From Epichloe hybrida (Eukaryota > Ascomycota > Sordariomycetes > Hypocreales > Clavicipitaceae): a stretch of DNA of 64,000 nt. Location: contig JAFEKR010000001.1 in NCBI GenBank assembly GCA_019022495.1, positions 6,324,001-6,388,000 on the forward strand, in the 5' to 3' direction. Shown here piece after piece: positions 34,510 to 45,231 of the stretch (its first letter is position 1; each line of letters begins with the position of its first letter). The translations under genes were made by a program, and so were the position numbers. The notes beneath the pieces are model-generated. The model was not told where the DNA came from. It saw only the letters and a program-made list of their open reading frames with translations, and ran no database searches.

Positions 34510-35126
34510 ACTATTTTTATTTAACTTTTTATTCCTAAATCACTCTTTTTTAACTTTGGATTTTATAAAAGAAAAGAAAAGAATTTAATATATTTAAAAA
34601 GAATATATATTAAATCTAAAAAAATAACTATTATTCTAAATAAAAGTTATAATATTAATATTAAATTTAAGGTATATAAAAGTCGAATTATAGTTTCTTA
34701 ATATAATTATTTAGATTTATAATATATTATTTTATATTATTTAAAAAAGTATATATAGGGTATTTTTTAGTAATAAAAAGTCTTGTTTAAAATAATAAAA
34801 ATATAATTATAAGAAAATAGATATATAGTTAATATAATATCTTATAATATATAAAAAAATTTAAAGAATCTAATTAACCTCATAAACTTACTATATATAC
34901 CCTATACTAGAAGATATAACTAATAGTCTAACAGATAGGAAATTAAGATATTTAATAGTAAATTTAATAAAATACCTATTATAAAAACACTTATATTAAT
35001 CTAATAGAGAAAAATCTATAGTATATTATAAGATATTAATATACCCCACTTTTTTTTCCTCCTAACATTACATTACACATTACATCCAAACCCTAAATAT
35101 TACATTACATTACATTACATTACATG

Positions 35127-36513
35127 CTCTGGCCATAGGGCATATTAATAGTACAGGTCTCTCTATTAGTAGCAAGCAGCTTATAAGGGCTATGCTAGCT
35201 ACCCTTCTCTCTTTATATATGTATATTAGCCTATAGAGGCAACTAATATATAGGCGCTATATTAGGGCTATTCTAGGCTTTAAGGGTATTATAGACCTGC
35301 TATAAAGCTAGATAGTAGTGGACTTTATTAGTGGCTTTATAAATTACTTTAGCATGTTAAATAATAGAGATACTTAGTGGTAACTTATCTATTATTTATG
35401 GGTAGCCTCTCAAGACTAGTAGGGTTAGGATAATACTATTTAGGCCTGCAAAGTTATTAATTACCTTAACAGCTATTTAGAGACATTACTCTAGTGCAAG
35501 CTCCGTTCTAATTAAGTCTATAATAATATTATAGGCTTGGCGTAGAGGTTTATAGTATCTCTTAACCTTTCTAATACTATTATAGGCTTTAATTAGTATC
35601 TTACTGGTTTTAATTAACATTAATCAAGTATAATGCCTAAATTTAGCGGAAGCAAAGTTATTGCTAGCATTATGGATAATCTAATCTAGAGGTCTAAGAT
35701 AAGTATCAATCCAATATTCGCGGATTGCATCCTAGATATCTTAAGCCTTCTGCTTCTTTAGATTAAGGAATTAGGCTACCTAGAATAATATTACTAAATT
35801 AATAATATAAAGTACTAGTTAGCTATCAATCTACATGATATTAATAATAATCTTATAGTTAAATTCGTGGTTATCTTTGATTATAAACTTAAATTAGCTA
35901 GGGGCCTTTCCGTGTATCTAGTAATAGTAGCAGACTTTAGTTAATTCCTTAATTACCTGGCATTTAACTTCATAACTAGCTTAGTAAAGGATCTTTATAA
36001 GTTATTAAACAGAAGGGTAACTAAGTTAATAATATAATTAACAAATATCTCCTTCTAAAAGGTAGAAGGCAACTATTTCTCTTGCTTCTAGTAACCACTA
36101 AGGATAGCCCTATTATCGTATAATAAGTATAGTCTTATTACCTTAGATAAGTATATTAGTAAGGTTATTAATCTTAACTTATATTTTATCTATATTAGTG
36201 ATTAAGAAGAGGAAAGGGGTAGCTATATTAAGGATATAGAATTTAAGCTCTCTAAGTTCTATAGGCATATAAAGGATTCCTCTTTTAACTACTAATCTAG
36301 CGCTAAATGTAATAATTTAGGGTTTGTAAGGGGTTACCTTTAATAAAGGTATTAATCTTAACAAAGCTTTTACTTATGCCTCTCCTATGGTTAACTTTCC
36401 TATAGCGCTAGTATATTATAGCATAATAAGGGGTAGTAGTAGTAGCGTCTATAGAAATGTCTTTTCTTATAATACCTAGCTTATCTGTGGTTATAAAGTT
36501 AACTACTAATTAG
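35127..36513 (-). other. Outer copia: integrase remnant and leader
   Basis: On the complement, integrase-like sequence is readable through stops: IHGKAPS, IREYWIDTYLRPLD, NFASAKFRHY, and a C-terminal stretch ending NMPYG at the hAT insertion point. The first 480 bases after the 5' LTR (down to about 36030) hold the leader and no recognisable gag. Confidence 0.75.
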
Positions 36514-36770
36514 TGTTAGATACACTAAGGTCCTGCGCAGGTAATAAATCCTGTATAAATTGAAGTTAATAATAGTTAGTTAGTTATCTAGGAAAGAGGG
36601 AGAAGAGAGGGAAAGTCTAGATACTAGGAAAGTAGGCGAAATCCATATATAAGGCATAAAAGGGGGTGGCGAATTAATGTAGCTAATCGCATCGCGTGCA
36701 TCGCGCCGGACCCACAATTGGTCCGGTCTTTGGCCACGATTGAACCGATGAAGATCCGAAGGAATCAACA
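36514..36770 (-). repeat. Outer copia 5' LTR (257 bp, right)
   Basis: TGTTAGATACACT...GGAATCAACA, followed by the TSD GGGCT. Its last 90 bp or so, next to unique DNA, keep C/G bases, while its inner half has the T/A forms. Confidence 0.93.
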
Positions 36771-36869
36771 GGGCTTCCCGAGAAGTTTCTTGTCGGGGTC
36801 TTTGAAAAAAGCACAAAGCGTGAGCTAAAGTCTAGCGCCGTCCGAGGTGGAAGAGGGAAGGGTCGCTGA
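36771..36869 (+). pseudogene. Severed 3' end of DUF3669 copy 2
   Basis: Directly after the LTR and GGGCT duplication, the reading frame of copy 2 continues: LPEKFLVGVFEKS is the first stretch, and a TGA stop lies at 36867-36869. It aligns in position with the C-terminus of copy 1 (VLCALVDGVLTRIVETK). Skipping one TSD joins it to base 23777 without a frameshift. Confidence 0.82.
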
Positions 36870-37001
36870 AACTGTTAAGTATTATGCAGACATGTGCTTT
36901 ATGGCATGGCTGAACAGCAGTCACATTGATTTTGATATATAGCAGTTGCTCTTGCTTGTTTTTTATAGAACCCAGGTAGCCGCAGACACAAGGTTTCATG
37001 A
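36870..37001. other. Short gap between the DUF3669 C-terminal piece and the next DUF3669 fragment
   Basis: Nothing recognised. The sequence has normal base composition compared with the island to its left. Confidence 0.4.
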
Positions 37002-37124
37002 ATGAGTTTCTTTAGCCACCGCAACTTCCCCATCCACTACGATCAAGCTAAAGAGCTTCACCTACCCTGTGAAGAATACACTCCATCCCCTGAATTGTTT
37101 GACAAATCGACATGCCCTCTTTAG
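37002..37124 (+). pseudogene. DUF3669 gene fragment A
   Basis: A 40-codon frame carries SFFSHRNFPIHYDQAKELHL followed by PCEEY. This is nearly the same as the central block of copy 1 (FFSLRNIPIHSDQAEELHL, PCEEY), and similarity stops right after it. It is a relic of another family member, with no sign of expression. Confidence 0.75.
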
Positions 37125-37490
37125 TTTTTCGTTCCTCTCTAATAGCTAGAATGAGCTACAAGCCTAGATTATTTTAGAGATGTCAGCAGCGCAGAGGTCA
37201 GAGACAGGACGATCACATAACGGAGCCTCGGGTAAGTTCTGCCAATCGGAGCTGTGCGGAAAATCCAAAATGATCCATACCCATGATTGTGATACGGCCA
37301 CATCCTACATCCCGCGCCTTCGCACCAAATTTATATGAGGCGCCATGGGTATGTGCGTGAAGGTTTCGAACTCTAACCTCCCTCAAAATAATTTTTATAT
37401 GTAGGCTATTGCATTCCCCACTTTACGTATGTACAGTCGATGTACGCTCGTGCAAAGTTTGCACTGGCTCGTGGATCACATCTAAAAAAG
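37125..37490. other. Non-coding gap between two DUF3669 fragments
   Basis: About 365 bp. It contains the palindrome GTGCAAAGTTTGCAC at 37450-37464, followed by CTCGTGxATCA; the same block occurs at 21075-21089 beyond the 3' end of DUF3669 copy 1. No gene is seen. Confidence 0.5.
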
Positions 37491-37541
37491 AGTTTCTTCA
37501 GCCTCAGCAACTTCCCTATCCACTCCGATCAAGCGGAAGAG
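37491..37541 (+). pseudogene. DUF3669 gene fragment B
   Basis: Seventeen codons, SFFSLSNFPIHSDQAEE, match the same central block of DUF3669 copy 1 and then lose frame. A shared palindromic block lies 27 bp upstream. Confidence 0.65.
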
Positions 37542-37655
37542 ACACTGTTCTCGATGCAGAGATTGACTTATGAGACAACCATGTAATTACTATGCTACAA
37601 TCCGAACTTTTATGTGTATGCACCTTGCCCGTCTGCTTCGAGAGGGAACATTGTC

Positions 37656-40600
37656 CTAGGCGCTCAGGTCATAATACACGCATGTGCCCGTCCGGAAGTT
37701 GTATATGAACGCATGCTTGGACTTGCCCTTCCTCTCATACGATGACCGCCACGTGTCGAGCTGGACATGGAGCTCGCGTACGTACTTTCTCTCATTCATC
37801 GTCACTGCATGTTCCGCCTTCTTCCAGCTGTCGTGATCTGACAGACTGGTTTCCCGGAGCAAGTCAATGACCTGGTCTGTCGTCTCAATTGCCAAGATGG
37901 GACCGTCCAAGAACGATCGTACCAGATTAGCCGCGCTGAGCTGAGCCTGATCAACCACCTGTCTGCGGTTGAACTTTTTGCTTTTGGTGCCTGCTACGAG
38001 CACCTTGACGTCCTGCTCTTGTTGAATTTCGTTTTGGTTAGGCCCCGTGGACTCGCTAGCCTGGGACGTGTTGCCTCTGAGCTTTGAGAATGCCCGAGCG
38101 TCACGTTCTTTCAGTTCAGGCCGGAGCCATGCCATCAACTGGGACAGGGGCAGATCAACGTCTGGAACGTCTTTGCGGCTCATTGTCTTGATCTTGAGCA
38201 TGGATTCGGGCTTGACCACGATAATCCAAGAGTACTTCTCGTCTCTGTGTTTGGATAGCAAGTCTTCTGGCGACCTGGCATCTTTGGCCATTTCTGCACT
38301 AATGTCGTGGTCCCAAAGTAGCTGGAGTACCTCGATACCAGTCGACCGAAGGATGGTCATGTCAAATGATGCAACCAGTACATCGCACTTTCCCACGGTC
38401 AGATTGAAAATATACACAGTGAAATCGGGGACCAAAAAAAAGAAAAAAAACTTACCCTCCGCTCAGTGAATACGGAACTAGGATCAGTCTCTTGTTTTTG
38501 GAGAAATGACTTCGCTCCAGCTTTGGGAATGCGAGCCAATCGCTCCCAGGCAAGACCAAATCCAACAGCATGTCTCTCCTCATGGATTCCGCCAGTTTTG
38601 AGGTGCTGCTCTTTGATAAGGTGATCATACCGACCGCCTGCTGCAAACACATCCTTGACCTTTTTGTCATAGAGACACGAGAACAGGATTCCACCAGCGT
38701 AGAAGTTTTCCTTGATGCTGTTGAGCGGATTGATGTATATCTTGGTGCTGACGCCGAATCGTTTTGCATATTCGGCCACCTCCTTCAGATGCGCCATGGT
38801 TGACGATGCCCTTTCATACATGTCTCCGCCTTCGAATAGTGTTTTCAGCCGAGAAAAGGCTTTGTTTGGGGTGTCTACACGTCTTTTTCAGCCGACTGAA
38901 ATGAGGAGGGGGGACCTTGTAAACAAGAGGGGGGGGGGGACATACCTCGGAAATCAAACTTTTGAAGTTCGTCCACACTGGTAGCAGATACTCCTACTGC
39001 CGGCGATCGCAGTTCCATCCTAACTTTCTGCCATGCATGGTTGTGAATATTGAGTCTGCTGAGCGCATCCGCTGCGAGCCGCCGGCTTGCCTTCTCGACG
39101 GCACAGTGTTCGAAAATAAGTTGAAGGAGATCGGAATGCCCGACGTGAAAACACATTTGCGACTGCGACAGTGACGGAAACGTGTTGATGATTTCGTCGA
39201 GGACCTTCAGCACTTCTGCTTCTTTGAGTGCCAGATCCAGGGTGTCGGTCGTGACAATGTCAAAGTCGACTTCCCCAAACATGTTGGGCTGACCAGTATC
39301 CTGCTTGTCTCGATAGATATTGCCGAAGGAAAACGTGCGCTGTAGCGTGGGGCCCGTCGACTGCTTCGCAATCATTCTGGCGTTGCCCATGGTCAGGTCG
39401 TAGGGGAGCTGCAGAACGGTGCCGTTGGGGTCCAACAGCTGCACGACATTGTCACCATAGTGCGATGATCGGGGGTATATGGAGCTGCGAGCCACTTCCA
39501 GCGCGCCATGGTGGCGGAAGATGGAGATGAGGATATTCTTGACAAGACCTTGATTAAGCAGCTCTGCAGAGTCGGGGTTGGAGGCAAACATGTCCCAAGC
39601 ATAGTCTTTGGCGGCGTCCACCGGGCGGGCAAAGAGGGTGGAGAGCATCTTGCCATAGTAAGGAGAGCTGGGGTCGGCCAAGCCCGCAAGTGTCCGACGA
39701 ATGGTCTCGCTTTCCATTTGTACGGGGAGTTTCCCGCTCTTCAGCAGGTCGGCGCTAGATGGGCGTTCCCTTGGGTCGTGGTCGACGAGCGACAATATAA
39801 TCTCGGTTTGCGTCTTTTCGGCAGGTTTGAAGTCGGACGGCAACACCGCCTTCGGCCGTCGAAGTTGACCAATGACGTCTGCTTTTTGCATGCCGAGCAT
39901 AGGCTGATAGCACATTTCAAAAAAGATGATTCCGAGTGAGTACATCTGTGGGAGAGAGTCAGTTCCATGCAATTGGAACGGGGAGGGGGGGGAACACTTG
40001 CATCGACTTTGGTACTGTACATGCCGTTGGCTGCTGATCGCACTTCAGGCGCTGAGTAGTACGCGGTTCCGATACTTCGCGTCATGTCATCTGTTTCCAA
40101 GTTGTTACTGGCAGCCTTGTCCACGGAGAATTGGCCGCTGGTTGCGAGACCGAAATCCCCAATCTTCACATTGTCGACGCCGTCAATGCTGCTACTGATG
40201 AAAATATTTTCGGGTTTCAGATCCCGATGCACAATACTCAGCCCGTGGATATGCGCCAAACCTTCGATAATCTGCCGAAATAGCCTCCAGATCTCGGGTG
40301 TGTTCTTGTGCAAGCCGCGGGTGATTAAATCACGTAATGTCTATCACGCCATTTAGCTAAGGATTAGTGAAAGTATTGCAAGAGGGGGGGGGGGCAAGAG
40401 AGCCAGTTACTTGTGCTTACTCGTTTCTCGCAGTATTCCATGGAAATGTAAAGAACGGTCCGATACGATCGCTGGAATCTGGCGCGCCTCAAAATAAAAG
40501 CCTGACGCTCTCTTTCTGGTGACAGAGGGCCGCGGTGCCCAACGGCGACTTCATCAGCGCTCGAGCTATCGTCATCGGAGTCCTCGTACGTATCTCCATC

Positions 40601-42847
40601 ATCGCTGCTGCTATCGTCGTATCCGAACTCTACAGCTGCGTTGGAGGACATGAAGTCGAGGCCACCGGTGCTGGTGGCAAACTGAATATCGATGCCAGCG
40701 GACCCAGCCTCCCGTGTTTCTTGAGTAAAGCCATCGGTGGATGTTTCGCCTTCGGTGTCGGTGACGTCTGCCACTTCCTCGACCCACGTGTTATAGTATC
40801 GCACCACAGCTGGATGGCTGAGCTGAGAAAGAAGGCGGACTTCTTTAAGAATCTCTGTCAAACTCGCATGGGAACGCTGGGTGATCTTCTTGATGGCGTA
40901 GATTTGTCCGTCCAACTTCTTCCGTGCCTTGACGACTTCGCCAAAGCCACCCTTGCCCAGACGTCCTTCCTCCACAAAGTCCTCTGTATAGCGGGAAACC
41001 ACCGCCCCTCGCGTCATGGAGTCGCGTCTGAGTTTTGTCGGGGGGGCGTGCAGAGACGTCAATGACGGTGTCATCGACATGATGGCGGATGAATCATCGT
41101 TAAACACAGGGGCGTCGGTCGCCAGAAACTCGCTTGATCCAAGCTCAAAGGGCCGGGGTCGCTTCTGCTTGTCGTCTTTGAAGAATCGGCTGACTAATTC
41201 CTGCAACGACTGTGACAGCGTCAACGACTCCATCAAATTTCTTGGTGATGAGTACTTTTGTAGCACGTCCAGACCAAATATCATCTGAACAAAGACGATG
41301 CCAAACTCCCATATGTCAGTCTTGTACGTGTACTGGGGCTTGGACTGTCCCGCAATCTCGGGCGGCAGCCAGTACGCCGACTTTGCGGAGCTGAGGCTGG
41401 GAAGACCTGGCTTGGGGGTGCTGGCGTTGTGGATTTCTCGCTGGTACCAGGCATCTGACAACTTGGGTATGACTTCGCCCGTGGACTCACGGAATAGGAC
41501 AACGTTCCGGGGGTGAATGTCCTGGTGCGCAATGTTTTGATTGTGCAAGAAATTAAGTGCATCCAACAGATCCCTCGTCCATGATCGTACCTTTCCAATC
41601 TCGATATGACCTGCCAGCTCCAACAACTCCTCAAGAGAGCCCTTCTCCGCCATGGGCGCCAGTATTCTCACAGTCCATACGTTGGCCGCCGTCGCATCCG
41701 TGGGCGTCCCGCTTTCGACCTTGAAATCCAAGACGTCGACAAGGTGGCGGTGGTGGATACGCTTTGCCGTCTTGAGATCCTGAAGTCGTGATTCCAGCGA
41801 TTGCAGTTGCTTCTTGAAGTCTTTGGCATCTCTATTGCCGCTCCGCAAAGTGGCCTCTTTCAAGGCCAGTGTTTGGTTGCCTTGGCCGTTGCCCAGGACG
41901 GGTCTCACGGTGTAGACGACGGTGACTCTGCCCTCTCGCGGATCACATTTGCCGACAACCGACCTGAATGTGAGAATGTTGCCGTCCTTGTCGGTCGTGT
42001 TGCAGAGCTGATCAAAGTCGACTTGTTCGCTGTCGGCGGCAGAGTTGTCGCTCGGCTGTCCTTGTAACCCATTGGGACGTCGATTGACCCTCGACTCCTT
42101 GGCCTTTTGGCGCTGCCGGTCAATCTGCAGCTGAAGCATTCTCGACATGACCCGTTCCTCCTCTTTCGTCTCTTCCAACTTTCTGCGCTGTTCTTCTTCC
42201 ATCTGCTCCTGTGCCAAAACAGCAAGTTTGGCTTCATGTTGCTCTCGTTCTTCTTCGAGGGATGGCAGTTGCTTGCCCGATGCCTCGGCCTGGGCTGCGT
42301 CTTCCAGGATGTCACGAATACCCTCAACAATCCGGTCAACCATTTCCTGGGCCTTTTTGGCAAACTCCTTGGGCTCGGTATCGACAAAATTTTGGATCTT
42401 GAATTGAGTCGCCTCGCGCAAGCCACTGAGGTCTTTGACGGTTAAGAGAGGGGGCGTCTTGGGATAGGTCGCCGTCATGACAAAGCCGACTGTCACGGCG
42501 AAGTCACTGTCCGTCGAAGCCTTGATTCGAACATCAAACGAGGGTTCCGTCTTCTGCACAGCCGTTGCTCGTTAGTTAGCCTCTGGTGGTGGTGGTGGTG
42601 GTGGAAGAGGCGGGGGTTATATCAACTCTGACCTTACCTTCCATGCACCATGTGTGCTTGTGTGCATCGCGAAATCATCTCCATAGATGGCCTCGAGAGC
42701 CAACAGCTCGTTCTGCTGCAGCTCCTCATATTCAATCTTTGCAGCTGCGTCGGGCGTAGTGGGCTTCAGGCCCGGGAAGCTCGAGTCATCCTTGTTCGAA
42801 TCTTTGGTCGCGGCCTTCTTCCATGCGCCGGGTGCTTGCCACGCCAT
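37656..42847 (-). CDS. GCN2: eIF2-alpha kinase GCN2 (cpc-3)
   Basis: Six exons (42847-42638, 42553-40421, 40340-40002, 39945-38946, 38874-38456, 38387-37656) total 1,610 residues, the usual Gcn2 size. In order: an RWD domain (about 35-170, binds Gcn1), a charged coiled coil, a degenerate kinase domain (about 240-530; HQDIHPRNVV), the active kinase (about 590-1000; GKGGFGEVVKARK, AIKKI, an acidic insert, HRDLKPENIF, DFGLA), a HisRS-like domain that senses uncharged tRNA (about 1050-1490), and a C-terminal ribosome/dimer domain. Gcn2 phosphorylates eIF2-alpha on amino acid starvation and so activates the Gcn4/CPC1 response. The third intron uses a GC-AG pair (GCAAGT donor). Confidence 0.96.
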
Positions 42848-43490
42848 AATCACGTGAGGTCCAGGTAAGAGTCACAGCCAAAGCTGTGACGGTCTTTACA
42901 CAGAGAAAGCCATGTCTTTCAGTGCGCTGGTATAGTGTCAAGATAGGGTTTGGTGTATCGAACAAGATTAAAGGTACAAGTACAAAGTTAAAATAATAGT
43001 AAGGACTGACCAGCCCGCCTTTGAATGGCGCGCCTGACATGGCGGGGTACTGGGAAATCGTCACGTCAGGCTAAGAGAAGCGGTCTGGTGAGCTGTTACA
43101 CTTCTCACTTTTTACTTTTCACCTTTCACCTTTCACGCCAATTAATCGGAATAACTGCAGGCAATTACCTGCCCGGCAATCATGACACACCTATTCGGTA
43201 GAGGTGTTCAGGTGCTTTGGAAGGAGAAATGGGAAAGGAAGGTACCCAAAGCTTCCTAAAGCTTCCTTCATCAGGCAAGCTTCGTCAAGACCTTCGTCAG
43301 TCAGGAGTCATGACTGTTTCAGGACCTACCGCGACAGAACGCGCAGGACGTGTTGTGTGTGCTACGAGAAACCGCATGTTTATTTACCCAGCTAGTCATG
43401 ACAATTTACGAAGAAGTGCTATAAGAAGGTATTCTAGTCTTTTGCATAAACCCCAGCCATGATTTCTTGTTGTACGATAGAGTATATGAG
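42848..43490. other. Intergenic: divergent promoters of GCN2 and the metalloprotease
   Basis: About 640 bp. It has short repeats of TTTCACCTTTCACC type near 43105-43135 and AAAGCTTCCT direct repeats near 43249-43266. No gene is supported. Confidence 0.5.
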
Positions 43491-44530
43491 ATGAAATCCC
43501 TTTCATATGCCCTCCTCGCGGGTCTCTCATTCGCGGCCACCTCGATCGGCGTCCCTCACAAGCCGAAGGGTTCTTTTTGCGCAACTGGCGAACCCCCAAA
43601 GGGGCTCCTCGATTTTCATCGCCAGCGAAATGGCTCAGTTCCCGAAAAGTCGCAGCGTCGAGCTCAGCCTTCCCCCTTTCACGTGGAAATCGACGTATAT
43701 ATGTTTTCAATCCTTAAATCGACCTCAGACGCGTCGCTGACCGTAGGCCGACACTAATCCAAGATCGAAATAAGGGGACGGCTGCTAACTTTGGGTGATG
43801 CAGTCCGAGCAAGTTAATAAACAGATGCAAGTATTGAATGAAAACTTCAAGTCGGCCGGGTTCACCTTTCTTCTGAGAGACATGTTAGAGATACATCATC
43901 CCGACTGGCCTACTAATCAAACCGCTCGGGACGAAGGCATGTACAGGATGCTTCATAGGGGTGATTATACCTCTCTCAACGTGTACTTTGTTGAAAAAGT
44001 CGATGGCAGTGGCTCACTTGGCTCCGCAACATTTCCCACCAGCGAGAAATGTGATGAGCATGTCTGGTTCGGCGATGGCGTTATCATGCAAGCTTCCGCT
44101 ATTGCTAACGGCGTGGGTGATCATCCCCGTTCGGGCAAAGCCCTTGTTCATGAGGTAGGCCACTGGTGTGGCCTGCTGCATACACATTCTACGTCATGTT
44201 CGGTTGATGGCGATGTTATCGATGATACTCCAGTTTCAACAGCTCGATTTGCTACCTGTGAGGAGGGACTTGATACCTGTCCTAATCAACCTGGTCTTGA
44301 CCCCATACATAATCATATGAGCTACAGCAATGAGTATGTCTTTCTACCATGATAGGCTTATTTTGTCTGGTTTCACATCTTGCTAATAGGGGAATAAATA
44401 TTACAGAGATTGCCGCACGGAATTCACACAGGATCAGATCGAAGCCATGCGCAGCACGTGGGACGAGGTTAGATTTAGGGCCTGTCCATGCAAGCCAGGA
44501 GCATCAAGCTGTACATGGAATATTTTCTAA
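43491..44530 (+). CDS. Secreted M43 (pappalysin/MEP1-type) metalloprotease
   Basis: Three exons (43491-43742, 43804-44333, 44407-44530) give 301 residues. A signal peptide (MKSLSYALLAGLSFAATS) precedes a short Cys-containing pro-region. The zinc site is HEVGHWCGLLHTH (HExxHxxGxxH), and a Met-turn candidate HNHMSYS follows 60 residues on, as in family M43. Conserved cysteines surround it (TSCSVDG, ATCEEG, DTCPNQ). The last exon encodes a Cys-containing tail. Such enzymes are secreted by many entomopathogenic and keratinolytic fungi for protein breakdown. It lies about 6 kb from the transposon island, but its own base composition is normal. Confidence 0.88.
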
Positions 44531-45231
44531 AAAAAATAGATTGCAAGTCTACGGATTATTATGTACGGACTACGATGCACCCCCTGGATTATTTTATTTC
44601 ACAAATCTACTTCACAAGGGGGATTAGGCCAATTAGCTATCAGCAAGGAAACAAGCAAGGGAGACAGGGACTAGGATTAATGCAGCATGTACATGTATGT
44701 ACATGTACGTCCGCAGGTACCCTATAATAATGAGCGACTTAAATTCTCCGTAAAAGCGGATGTATTCTTTTGTTTCGCCGCATATTATCCCGCGCATTCT
44801 CTCTCCTTGTAATCCGTACTCCTCAGCTTTCTAATAAATGGCAATATATGACAGCATTACTTAATGCACAGTGCACCCCCTGAATATTTTACAAATCTAC
44901 AAAACAGGGGTAATTGAGCCAATCAGATATAAGCTATACAAGCTGCTGATCGCAGCTGGGCGCAGTGGAGCCCGAGGCCTTGGCGGGCCATTCAAGTGCA
45001 GGAGCAGCTTGCACAACAGCCCCACAGCGTTTGTCCGAATTGGGTCCATCAAAGTAAACAAGACTCCATCATCTCTACAAATCACTTCCATTGTCATGCA
45101 ACGCGATTTCTCTTCATGCATCCTTCTTGGACGCACATGGACATATAAGGGCTCCAGAGATAGCAGGAACATCTCAGCACCACGCCTTCATTCTTATATC
45201 TTGTTTCATGAGGTCAGGTACTCGTGGCAAA
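44531..45231. other. Intergenic with a pair of imperfect 60-bp direct repeats
   Basis: TGCACCCCCTG...ATTTTA...CAAATCTAC...ACA.GGGG.AATT..GCCAAT occurs at about 44576-44640 and again at about 44871-44935. The spacing is 295 bp. The pair could be remnants of a small element. A TGTACATGTATGTACATGTACG tract lies at 44687-44708. No gene is supported. Confidence 0.5.

Larger units (their letters stand above)
26335..35126. mobile_element. hAT-like DNA transposon (about 2 kb of its own sequence), hosting the inner copia element
   Basis: The termini are CAGAGCAT and its complement ATGCTCTG, flanked by perfect 8-bp duplications; CAGAG fits the hAT terminal consensus (YARNG). Both ends carry dense (ATTAC)n/(GTAAT)n runs (26343-26480 and 35066-35120), like the subterminal transposase-binding repeats of hATs. 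After removing the inner copia the element is about 1,980 bp. It also holds three 100-bp tandem repeats and an octanucleotide array. No transposase frame survives, so it is either a non-autonomous derivative or a decayed copy. It sits in the integrase/RT linker of the outer copia. Confidence 0.8.
23778..36770 (-). mobile_element. Outer Ty1/copia LTR retrotransposon, RIP-degraded, gag lost, interrupted by nested elements
   Basis: Both ends are 257-bp LTRs beginning TGTT and ending AACA, with TSD GGGCT. On the complement the order is 5' LTR (36770-36514), a leader starting CTAATTAGT, integrase remains (about 36030-35150; CYY-xx-IHGKAPS and the DAIREYWIDTYL region), then, beyond the nested insertion, the integrase/RT linker, reverse transcriptase and RNase H (about 24690-24270; TYSLIKSKRVTYS, ending in ADMIIKA), a purine tract and the 3' LTR (24034-23778). 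Integrase upstream of RT marks copia. No gag is recognisable; without the insertions it is about 4.2 kb against 6.8 kb for the inner element, so it was internally deleted. Every frame is full of stops. Confidence 0.92.

Noticed and set aside
36580..36816. 78-residue minus-strand frame
   Set aside because: Lies across the 5' LTR and its flank; no conserved features.
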